Source of the DNA: an uncultured Clostridium sp.
GTDB lineage: Bacteria; Bacillota; Clostridia; TANB77; CAG-508
DNA length: 40,091 bases
Direction of reading: 5' to 3'
Assembly (NCBI GenBank): GCA_947575745.1
Contig: CANPOS010000017.1
Span: 1 to 40,091 of the forward strand
Position numbers and translations under genes: made by a program
The notes under the pieces: generated by a model
The model's database searches: none
Told to the model about the DNA's origin: nothing
What the model saw: only the letters and a program-made list of their open reading frames with translations
Shown: positions 1 to 9,014 of the stretch, piece by piece
How positions within the stretch are numbered: position 1 is the stretch's first letter
How the letters are laid out: each line of letters opens with the position of its first letter

Positions 1-80
1 AGCTGAGACGAAAATACTTTCAGGTATTCTCACCCCAACTATTGACATTCAGCCCTTAAAACAAAGGGGAATTATTTGAT

Positions 81-155
81 TGGTGACCCATACGGGAATC
101 GAACCCATGATTCCACCTTGAGAGGGTGGCGTCTTAACCGCTTGACCAATGGGCC
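81..155 (-). tRNA. tRNA-Glu (anticodon CTC)
   Basis: On the minus strand a 75-nt cloverleaf runs from GGCCCAT to the 3' ATGGGTC, discriminator A and encoded CCA. The acceptor stem pairs over 7 bp with one G-T. The anticodon arm CCACC-CTCTCAA-GGTGG places CTC in the loop, and the T-arm carries GGTTCGATTCC. CTC reads the glutamate codon GAG. It is the only tRNA gene in the window, so the state of the arginine and glycine tRNAs relevant to the CGG frameshift sites cannot be judged here. Confidence 0.95.
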
Positions 156-168
156 AAAAACTATATTA

Positions 169-198
169 ATTTTAGCATAAATCTTTTACAAATGTCAA
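169..198 (-). promoter_or_regulatory. Promoter of tRNA-Glu
   Basis: Read on the minus strand, TTGACA (198-193) and TAAAAT (174-169) are separated by 18 bp and lie 14 bp upstream of the tRNA 5' end. This is a good match to a housekeeping sigma promoter. Confidence 0.7.
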
Positions 199-260
199 TA
201 CATGCATGCAAAATTATAAGCCACTGAAATAAAAAAATAAAAATAAATTAGCAAAAGGTA

Positions 261-289
261 TTGACAAGTGATAAAAAAAGATATATTAT
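261..289 (+). promoter_or_regulatory. hrcA operon promoter
   Basis: TTGACA at 261-266 and TATTAT at 284-289 are separated by exactly 17 bp. The CIRCE operator begins 1 bp downstream, so repressor binding would cover the transcription start. Confidence 0.85.
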
Positions 290-290
290 A

Positions 291-317
291 TTAGCAGTCC
301 AAGATATTGAGTGCTAA
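291..317 (+). promoter_or_regulatory. CIRCE operator (HrcA binding site)
   Basis: Inverted repeat TTAGCAGTC - 9 nt - GAGTGCTAA, one mismatch from the consensus TTAGCACTC-N9-GAGTGCTAA. It lies between the promoter and hrcA. HrcA is known to bind this element and repress its own operon until heat shock titrates GroEL away from it. Confidence 0.93.
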
Positions 318-330
318 TGGAGGCAAAGAT

Positions 331-1359
331 ATGTTAGATGAACGTAAAAGAAAAATACTTAAAGAAATAGTAGATGAATACATTGAAACAGCAGAGCCAG
401 TAAGTTCAGCTGTAATAGTAGATAAATATGAGAGTAATATAAGTTCAGCAACAGTCAGAAATGATATGGCTGAACTTGAGAAAGCAGGATACTTAGAAAA
501 AACTCATACCTCAAGTGGTCGTGTGCCATCAGCAAAAGGGTATAGACTATATGTAGATGAACTTTTGAAATATGACAATATTAGTTTAGAAGAAATTAGG
601 TATATACAAGAAAAGCTTGAAATAAAAGCTAATGGAATAGAAGAACTTACAAAAGTTGCAACAACAACACTTTCAGATATCACTCATTATACAACAGTTA
701 GTATTGGACCTAAAACAACAGGTCAAATTATTGAGGAAATAAAATTTGTTACATTAGGAACAAGGATGATTATGGGAATAATAGTAACAGATGCAGGAAT
801 GGTTAAAGAAACTATAATAAAATTTGATGAAGATATAGAGGTTGAACAAGTTGAAACACTAAATCGTTTGTTTAATAGCAAACTACAAGGAGAACCACTT
901 GAAAAAATAGATACTCCACTTGAAGAATATATCTTTAGAGAATTAAAATATAGTATAAACATAATAAGAACAATTGTAGAGCAAATGAAAAAATTAATAG
1001 AAGAGGAAGAAGAAAGAATATATTTAGAAGGAACAAATAAAAATCTAGAACTTCCAGAATTTAAGAGCTTAGATTTAGTTAAAAACTTTGTAAATATACT
1101 AGACACTAAAGAAGTTATGCTAGATATTTTAAATACAGGATTTGCAGAAGATATACAAATATATATAGGTGATGAAAATGACAATGAAGATTTAAAAGAT
1201 TTTAGCATAGTAAGTTTCAAACATTCAGTTGGAGATAAAGATTTAGGAACAATAGGAATAATAGGGCCTAAGAGAATGAATTATTCTAAAGTTATTTCAG
1301 TAATGAAATATATTAGTAAGAAATTAAATGAAAACTTTGATGATGATAAAAATAAATAA
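331..1359 (+). CDS. hrcA: Heat-inducible transcription repressor HrcA
   Basis: A 342-residue protein of normal HrcA length. The N-terminal winged helix contains the conserved stretches ERKRKILKEIVDEYI, AEPVSS and SSATVRNDMAELEKAGYL, followed by HTSSGRVPSAKGYRLYVD. The rest is the GAF-like/dimerisation part ending in IGIIGPKRMNYSKVISVM. The start is taken at ATG 331 because GGAGG lies at 319-323; an in-frame TTG at 307 would sit inside the CIRCE operator. It is the first gene of hrcA-grpE-dnaK-(unknown)-dnaJ and is predicted to repress this operon through the adjacent CIRCE. It contains no CGG codon. Confidence 0.97.
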   Translation: MLDERKRKILKEIVDEYIETAEPVSSAVIVDKYESNISSATVRNDMAELEKAGYLEKTHTSSGRVPSAKGYRLYVDELLKYDNISLEEIRYIQEKLEIKANGIEELTKVATTTLSDITHYTTVSIGPKTTGQIIEEIKFVTLGTRMIMGIIVTDAGMVKETIIKFDEDIEVEQVETLNRLFNSKLQGEPLEKIDTPLEEYIFRELKYSINIIRTIVEQMKKLIEEEEERIYLEGTNKNLELPEFKSLDLVKNFVNILDTKEVMLDILNTGFAEDIQIYIGDENDNEDLKDFSIVSFKHSVGDKDLGTIGIIGPKRMNYSKVISVMKYISKKLNENFDDDKNK

Positions 1360-1386
1360 ATAATTTTAGTGATTAGGAGGAAAACT

Positions 1387-1878
1387 ATGGAAGATAATGA
1401 AAAACAAGAAGAAATAAAGGAAGAAATCGTGAATGAAGATATAGAAACAGTTAAACTAAAAGAAGAACTTGAAAATACAACTGACAGACTAAAAAGACTT
1501 ATGGCAGAATTCGATAACTTTAAGAAAAGAAGTTCAAAAGAGAGGGAAACATTGTATAATTCAGTTTTAGGAGATGTAGTAAATAAGCTTTTACCAGTCT
1601 TAGATAACTTAGAAAAAGCAGCAAATGCTGAAACAGAAGATACAAACTATAAGCAAGGAATAGATTTAGTATTAAAACAATATATGGAAGTACTTTCAGC
1701 ATTTGGAGTAAAAGAAATTGAAAGCATAGGAACAACATTTGATCCAGAATTACATGAAGCAGTTAGTATGGTACAAGACGAAACATTAGGAGAAAAAGAA
1801 ATAAAAGAAGAATTTAGAAAAGGATATAAACTAGGAGATAAAGTATTACGTCATTCGATGGTTATAGTTGCAAACTAA
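1387..1878 (+). CDS. grpE: Nucleotide exchange factor GrpE
   Basis: A 163-residue acidic protein. A coiled-coil N-terminal half (about residues 10-60, rich in E and K, with RLMAEFDNFKKRSSKERE) leads into the beta-wing domain with LPVLDNLEKA, DLVLKQYMEVLSAFGVKEIE, FDPELHEAVSMV and the ending KLGDKVLRHSMVIVAN. GrpE releases ADP from DnaK. The start is ATG 1387 behind TTAGGAGG (1373-1380); an in-frame GTG at 1369 has no ribosome site. It follows hrcA by 27 bp, and a 225-bp gap holding a palindromic element separates it from dnaK. Confidence 0.96.
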   Translation: MEDNEKQEEIKEEIVNEDIETVKLKEELENTTDRLKRLMAEFDNFKKRSSKERETLYNSVLGDVVNKLLPVLDNLEKAANAETEDTNYKQGIDLVLKQYMEVLSAFGVKEIESIGTTFDPELHEAVSMVQDETLGEKEIKEEFRKGYKLGDKVLRHSMVIVAN

Positions 1879-1957
1879 AATAATTGTTATTAATTTTTTA
1901 AATTTATATAAATTTTACAAAAGAAAATAAAAATATATTAAAATAATAAAAAATCAA

Positions 1958-3945
<1,988 letters not shown>

Positions 3946-3955
3946 AATTCAATGT

Positions 3956-3980
3956 AGGGGTCGATACCTATATCGGCCCT
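3956..3980 (+). other. Hairpin between dnaK and the next gene
   Basis: AGGG-gt-CGATA-CCTA-TATCG-g-CCCT forms a hairpin 11 bases after the dnaK stop. No T-tract follows, so it is more likely an mRNA-stabilising or partial attenuator structure than a full terminator. Confidence 0.4.
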
Positions 3981-4014
3981 ATCAATATATTTTAGAAAAG
4001 GTTAGAACTACAAA

Positions 4015-4504
4015 ATGGAAGATTTTGAAATTGAATATGATAAAACAAAATATTTTATCGCTCCAAATGGAGAAAAAGTATATGCAAGAAAAGGTCAACG
4101 GACATAAGGGACTTGCATATAACATAATATCCGATATAGGATTAGGTGATATTTATTATTTCTATGAAGAAAGATTGACAGCACCAGATTTTTTAACATA
4201 TTGTGGTTATGTATTAGTCGATGAAACACAAGAAGGATATAGGGAGCCAAAAAATATATTTGAGGACTTTGAAGAATATGAGTACGTAGTAGTTATCTAT
4301 TGCTCTGCAGTAATAGATAAAGCATATATTGAAGAGTTAAAAAATATATATCCAGGTGAAGAAAATGAATTTGGAGATACTTATAAAGATGCAGAAACTG
4401 ACGAAGAGAGAAGAAAGATAGACCAAATCATAGAAAGAATAAAAAAGGCAAAAGAGGCAATGGAAAAACGTAAGGAAACTCAACTTGATGGAAATGAAAG
4501 ATAA
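4015..4504 (+). CDS. Unknown protein between dnaK and dnaJ, +1 frameshift at CGG
   Basis: I do not recognise the family. The zero frame starts at ATG 4015 (weak AAAAGG ribosome site at 3996-4001), gives 28 residues (MEDFEIEYDKTKYFIAPNGE...RKGQ), meets CGG at 4099 and stops two codons later. Skipping one C continues at GGA 4100 into a 134-residue segment, 162 residues in all. The product is hydrophilic, with an aromatic/acidic middle (DIYYFYEERLTAPDFLTYCGY) and a charged C-terminal helix (IDQIIERIKKAKEAMEKRK). There is no signal peptide or membrane segment. An open frame that starts upstream at 3929 and joins the second part looks spurious before position 4098. Its place between dnaK and dnaJ suggests, but does not prove, a chaperone-linked role. 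Confidence 0.7.
4099..4102 (+). other. +1 frameshift site CGGA in the dnaK-dnaJ intervening gene
   Basis: Zero-frame context GGT CAA CGG ACA TAA; shifted reading GGT CAA (C) GGA CAT AAG. Codon 29 is the CGG. The zero frame ends after one further sense codon. Confidence 0.8.
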
Positions 4505-4564
4505 TATAGTTTATTATAATACAATAAAAATTTAAGATGAGGATAGAAACCTTAGGAGGTTAAA

Positions 4565-5708
4565 ATGGCAGAAAAAAGAGATTATTATGAGGTTTTGGGT
4601 GTAGAAAGGACTGCAACAGATGAAGAAATAAAAAAAGCATATAGAAGACTTGCAAAAAAGTATCATCCTGATGCAAACCCAGATAATAAAAAAGAAGCAG
4701 AAGCTAAATTTAAAGAAGTAAACGAAGCCTATGAAACATTATCAGATAAACAAAAAAGAACCATGTATGACCAATTTGGACATAATGGACCACAAGGATT
4801 TGGAGGAGGTAATCCAGGAGGAGGATATTATTCATATTCTACTTCTGGTTTTGATGGCTTCGATATAGATTTAGATGATATTGTTTCTTCAATATTTGGA
4901 GGAGGAAGAAGAAGAACTTCTAGGGCATCAAATGGACCAAGCAAAGGCGCAGATTTAAGACATGATGTTGAAATTACTTTTGAAGAGTCATTTTTAGGAG
5001 TAAAAAAGCAAATAAGTATTAATAGAGAAGATATATGTGATACATGCCATGGCACTGGAGCTAAACCTGGAAGTAAAGTGGAAACATGTTCTATGTGTGG
5101 AGGAACAGGACAAATAAAACAAATTCAAACAACTTTATTTGGACAAATGCAAACTTCAAGAACATGTACTACATGTGGAGGAACTGGTAAAATAATAAAA
5201 GAAACTTGTGATACATGTAGAGGCAAAGGAAAAATTAGAAGACAAGCCAAAATCACAGTAAATATACCAGCAGGAATAGCTGACCGGTCAAACTGTTGTG
5301 TTAAGAAATGAAGGAGCACCAGGACAAAATGGTGGTCCTAAAGGAGATTTATATATAGTAGTACATATAAAACATAATCCTATATATGTAAGAAGAGAGG
5401 ATAATGTATTATGTGATATACCAGTAACTGTAACACAAGCAACTTTAGGAGCAGAACTAGAAATACCTATGGTAGATGGAACAAAAGAAAAGTTTAAGAT
5501 ACCAGAAGGAACACAAACAGGAACTAAGTTTAGAATAAAGCAAAAAGGCTTTAGCAGTATAAATAGAAATTATAAAGGAGACTTTATATTTACAGTAATA
5601 GTTCAAACACCAAAAAGACTTTCAAAAGAGCAAAGAGAATTATTTGAGAAACTTGCTAAGACAATGAATGAACAACCTCCAGTAAAGAAAAAAGGAATAT
5701 TTGGATAA
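4565..5708 (+). CDS. dnaJ: Chaperone DnaJ, +1 frameshift at CGG
   Basis: The J domain (residues 1-70) has [20 protein letters not shown] and the HPD motif (YHPDANPD). A Gly/Phe-rich region follows, then four CxxCxGxG-type zinc repeats ([32 protein letters not shown]). After INIPAGIAD the zero frame reaches CGG at 5285 and stops eight codons later. Skipping one C gives [17 protein letters not shown], the normal DnaJ sequence, and 140 further residues of C-terminal domain, 380 in all and typical for DnaJ. DnaJ delivers clients to DnaK and stimulates its ATPase. AGGAGGT at 4554-4560 sets the start. A shift is needed for the second client-binding lobe and the dimerisation domain. Confidence 0.95.
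5285..5288 (+). other. +1 frameshift site CGGT in dnaJ
   Basis: Context GCT GAC CGG TCA AAC in the zero frame; GCT GAC (C) GGT CAA ACT after the shift, giving A-D-G-Q-T. It is the only one of the 11 sites whose fourth base is T. The extra C lies in a CC pair, so either C may be the inserted one. Confidence 0.88.
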
Positions 5709-5725
5709 GATTTAAGATAACAAAG

Positions 5726-5756
5726 AACGAAGTAGAAATTTTCTATTTCGTTTTTT
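5726..5756 (+). terminator. Terminator of the hrcA-dnaJ operon
   Basis: A 13-bp stem (AACGAAGTAGAAA with TTTCTATTTCGTT, one G-T pair) is followed by a run of T, 18 bases after the dnaJ stop. Confidence 0.88.
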
Positions 5757-5759
5757 GTG

Positions 5760-5813
5760 TTGACAAAAATTTTACAATATGATATTTTGACAATATAAGT
5801 CTTGTAATAAAAT
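5760..5813 (+). promoter_or_regulatory. Putative amylase promoter region
   Basis: Two TTGACA boxes occur at 5760-5765 and 5787-5792. The second is followed after 15 bp by TAAAAT (5808-5813); the first has only weak -10 candidates. The exact promoter is uncertain. Confidence 0.45.
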
Positions 5814-5848
5814 CTATGTGTTTGTATAACAAGGAGGTTTGAGCTTCA

Positions 5849-7711
5849 ATGAGAGTAGTATTTGACAGCAGGCAAACACACTATAAAAATCCATTAGGAT
5901 GCGTGAAGGCAGGTGAAAGTGTAAAACTTCGGCTAGAAATTCCAAAGCAATATACCCCTACAAGAGCATGGGTAATCTTTCAGGAATTCTATTCTGAAAA
6001 AGATTTTGCAGTAGAAATGCAGTATAAAGGTGAAAATGAAGAAGTTGTAATCTTTGAGTGTGAGGTAAAGTTCCAAGACGTAAACATCCATGAATATTAT
6101 TTCTCATTTGTAGATGATTATGGAACGCCTAAGTTTGTTCAAAAGCGTTCAAGCTCATTTGAGGGAGAAATTCGTGAAAACAAGGAAGGAGTAAATTGGC
6201 AACTTACAGTATATGAAGCAACTGAAACTCATTCCAATATGCAAAATGGTATTATGTACCAAATTTTCCCAGATAGATTTTGCAAGTATGGAGACGTAAA
6301 AAATCCACCAGCAGACAGAATGTATAGGGTATGGGAAGGAATGCCATTCTATAAGCAAAATCAAATTGGGCAGGACTTCTTTGGAGGAAACTTGCAAGGC
6401 ATTATCCATAGACTAAAATATCTTAAGTCATTAGGAGTAACGGTACTTTATTTTAATCCCATTTGGCTTGCAGCGAGTAACCATCGGTATGATCAGGCAG
6501 ATTACAGAACAATAGATTCACTTTTGGGAACAGAGCAAGATTTCAGAGAGATGGTTGAAAAAGCCCACAAACTTGGTATGATAGTTATACTTGATGCAGT
6601 GCTAAATCATACAGGTGCTGATAGTGTATACTTCAACAAGTATAATCGGTATCCAGAACTTGGAGCATACAATTCAAAAGAAAGTCCTTACTATGATTGG
6701 TATTGTTTTAAAGAATATCCAGAAAAATATAAATCATGGTGGGGATTTGTAGAACACCCAACAATAAATCAAAACTCTCAGTCTTTCCAAAGATTTATGT
6801 TTGGCGAAAGTGGAGTGATTGATTATTGGTTTTCTTTAGGAATTGACGGATTAAGGTTAGATGTACCTGACGAACTACCAAATTTTACACTAAACCTTGT
6901 ATATGAGGCGGTAAAAAGGAATGGTAAGCCAATTACAATAATTGGAGAAGTTTGGGAAGATGCGAGCAACAAATGTAATTATGGACACCGCATGGAATAC
7001 TTCTTGGGTAATCAGCTAACCTCAGTTATGAATTATCCTGTAAAGAATGCCATCCTTGCATACATTAGGTATAGCGGAGCTTGGGCAAATCATTTGAAAG
7101 AAACTCTAATCACAATCTTTTTGGAAAACTATCCAAGAGAAATTGCATATTCACTCATGAACTTTGTGACAAGTCATGATACTGTCAGAGCAATTACAAA
7201 GCTTGCAGGTTCAGAAGTTGATGATCATGATATGGAATGGCAAAGCAAGCATGATACACTCACCAGAGAAGAGTATTTGCTTGGACGTAAGAGGCTAATG
7301 CTGGCATATTCAATGATTTACTTTTTGCCAGGAATTCCATCTATATTTTATGGTGATGAAAGTGGAATAAGTGGGCAAAAGGATGCATTTTGCCGTAAAC
7401 CCTTTAATTGGGGTAGACGTGACAAGAAGCTAACAAAGTTCTTTAGAGAATTAGGTAAATTTAGAAATTCAGAGAAAGAATTCTTAAAAGATGCAGATTT
7501 TGGTGTAATCCATATTGATGGAGAAATTTGTATCCTTGAAAGAAGGAAGGCGAATAGAAGGCTAATTTATATTGCTAATATAAGCGAACGAAAGCTAGAG
7601 ATTAGCCAGTATGGCATATTAGAGAAGTCCCAAATGGTATTTAGTATGTGTAACACAATAGGAAATAGTTATGTTGATTCACTTGAAGCAATGATACTTG
7701 AAGAATTATAA
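5849..7711 (+). CDS. Neopullulanase / cyclomaltodextrinase-type alpha-amylase (GH13)
   Basis: A 620-residue GH13 enzyme without signal peptide, so probably intracellular maltodextrin hydrolysis. A beta-rich N-terminal domain (about 1-125) precedes the barrel. Conserved regions are DAVLNHTG (I), GLRLDVPDE (II, nucleophile Asp), IIGEVWEDAS (III, acid Glu) and FVTSHDTVR (IV, transition-state Asp). SNHRYDQADY and GAYNSKESPYYDWY are typical of the neopullulanase group. AAGGAGG (5830-5836) precedes the ATG. Codon use differs from its neighbours: arginine uses AGG, CGT, CGC and CGA as well as AGA, and CGG occurs in frame at 5930, 6485 and 6647 where arginine fits and no shift is needed. A +1 shift at 5930 would hit TAG at once. 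Own terminators on both sides and the codon use suggest recent acquisition. Confidence 0.9.
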   Translation: MRVVFDSRQTHYKNPLGCVKAGESVKLRLEIPKQYTPTRAWVIFQEFYSEKDFAVEMQYKGENEEVVIFECEVKFQDVNIHEYYFSFVDDYGTPKFVQKRSSSFEGEIRENKEGVNWQLTVYEATETHSNMQNGIMYQIFPDRFCKYGDVKNPPADRMYRVWEGMPFYKQNQIGQDFFGGNLQGIIHRLKYLKSLGVTVLYFNPIWLAASNHRYDQADYRTIDSLLGTEQDFREMVEKAHKLGMIVILDAVLNHTGADSVYFNKYNRYPELGAYNSKESPYYDWYCFKEYPEKYKSWWGFVEHPTINQNSQSFQRFMFGESGVIDYWFSLGIDGLRLDVPDELPNFTLNLVYEAVKRNGKPITIIGEVWEDASNKCNYGHRMEYFLGNQLTSVMNYPVKNAILAYIRYSGAWANHLKETLITIFLENYPREIAYSLMNFVTSHDTVRAITKLAGSEVDDHDMEWQSKHDTLTREEYLLGRKRLMLAYSMIYFLPGIPSIFYGDESGISGQKDAFCRKPFNWGRRDKKLTKFFRELGKFRNSEKEFLKDADFGVIHIDGEICILERRKANRRLIYIANISERKLEISQYGILEKSQMVFSMCNTIGNSYVDSLEAMILEEL

Positions 7712-7724
7712 GTATCATAAAAAG

Positions 7725-7756
7725 GACAGAGCGGAAGAAATTTCGCTCTGTCTTTG
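7725..7756 (+). terminator. Terminator after amylase gene
   Basis: A perfect 9-bp stem GACAGAGCG / CGCTCTGTC (7725-7733 with 7744-7752) with an 10-nt loop is followed by TTT. It is richer in G+C than other terminators in the window. Confidence 0.8.
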
Positions 7757-7774
7757 ACATTATTAAAAAAAAAC

Positions 7775-7802
7775 TTGTATTTCTACAAAATATTGGTATA
7801 AT
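7775..7802 (+). promoter_or_regulatory. pfkA promoter
   Basis: TTGTAT at 7775-7780, 16-bp spacer, TATAAT at 7797-7802 preceded by TGG. It lies about 75 bp upstream of the pfkA start. Confidence 0.65.
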
Positions 7803-7876
7803 ATAAGAGTAATAGATAGATTATAAATATAAGATTATTTTTAAGAGCTATGGTTTAGCTCAAATGGAGGTAAAAA

Positions 7877-9010
7877 ATGAAGAAAGTTGCAATACTAGCA
7901 AATGGAGGAGATGTTTCAGGATTTAATGCAGTAATTAGAGGAATTGTAAAAACAGCAGAAAACCATGGGGTAAAATGTTATGGAATAATTGAGGGATACA
8001 AAGGATTACTGGAGAATAATTATATAGAACTTGACTCATATTCAAATGCTTCAGGAATTTTATATAAAGGTGGTTCAATAATAGGATCTTCTACAAATGC
8101 TAATGTATTTAATTATAAAAGTAGAAGAAAAGGACAAGAAGAATATGTAGATTTATCAGATGTATGTATAGAAAATGCGAAAAAAGATGGATTTGATTGT
8201 ATATTTACATTAGGAGGAGACGGAACACAAAAATCTGCAAGAGACTTTTATCAAAAAGGATTAAACGTAATAGGAGTACCTAAAACAATAGACAATGATG
8301 TTGCGTGTACAGATATCACATTCGGATATAATACAGCAGTGTCTGTTGCAACAGAAGCATTAGATAGATTGCATTCAACAGGAGAGACACATCATAGAAT
8401 AATGGTATTAGAAGTTATGGGAAGATATGCAGGATGGATAGCATTAGAATCAGCGATAGCAGGAGGAGGAGATGTAGCATTAATTCCAGAGATTCCATTT
8501 GATTTACAAAAAGTTGCAGATAAAATAAAAGAGAGAATAGAAAAAGGAAAAAGATTTAGTCTTGTAGTTGTTGCAGAAGGAGCTGTGCCAAAAGGAGGAA
8601 CATTATCAGTAAAAAATGTAAGAAATAATGGAAAAGGTGTAGACAATACAAAACTTGGAGGTATAGGAGAAAAAGTTGCAGCAGAGCTTCAAGAATTAAT
8701 AGGATTAGAAGCTAGAAACACAACACTTGGATATATGCAAAGAGGAGGAACACCAACAGCTTATGATAGAGTACTTTCAACAAAATATGGTGCAAAAGCA
8801 ATGGAACTTGCACTAGAAGGAAAATTTGGAGTACTAACAGTACTTAAAAATGGCAAACTAGATTATGTGCCATTAGAAGATGTTGTAGGAGATAATAAAG
8901 AAATAGGAGCTGTTTCAGGAAATACCAAGGAAAGTAATTTAAGAAGGGTAACAATGGATGATGACTTAGTAAAAACTGCTAGAAATATAGGAATTTCTTT
9001 GGGGGACTAG
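7877..9010 (+). CDS. pfkA: 6-phosphofructokinase
   Basis: A 377-residue phosphofructokinase phosphorylating fructose 6-phosphate in glycolysis. ANGGDVSGFNAVIRGIV is the N-terminal nucleotide loop, LGGDGTQKSA the phosphate-donor site and PKTIDNDVACTD the catalytic loop (Asp as base). EVMGRYAGWIALESA and RNTTLGYMQRGGTPTAYDR complete the substrate site. In the GGDGT motif the residue that is Asp in PPi-dependent enzymes is Gly, which favours ATP, while PKTIDND has Lys where E. coli PfkA has Gly. This is the Gly/Lys combination known from ATP-dependent enzymes of the long group. GGAGG at 7866-7870 sets the start. argS follows after 4 bp, so the two are probably cotranscribed. Confidence 0.93.
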   Translation: MKKVAILANGGDVSGFNAVIRGIVKTAENHGVKCYGIIEGYKGLLENNYIELDSYSNASGILYKGGSIIGSSTNANVFNYKSRRKGQEEYVDLSDVCIENAKKDGFDCIFTLGGDGTQKSARDFYQKGLNVIGVPKTIDNDVACTDITFGYNTAVSVATEALDRLHSTGETHHRIMVLEVMGRYAGWIALESAIAGGGDVALIPEIPFDLQKVADKIKERIEKGKRFSLVVVAEGAVPKGGTLSVKNVRNNGKGVDNTKLGGIGEKVAAELQELIGLEARNTTLGYMQRGGTPTAYDRVLSTKYGAKAMELALEGKFGVLTVLKNGKLDYVPLEDVVGDNKEIGAVSGNTKESNLRRVTMDDDLVKTARNIGISLGD

Positions 9011-9014
9011 AATA

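Noticed and set aside
1..48. Short minus-strand frame (MSIVGVRIPESIF...) at the left edge
   Set aside because: Only 16 codons are visible and there is no ribosome site, so I cannot tell a gene fragment from chance.
723..1220. Long antisense open frames opposite hrcA, glgP, metG, frr and DUF4912 genes
   Set aside because: They are complements of A-rich coding sequence, have Ser/Ile/Leu-rich low-quality products, and lack ribosome sites.
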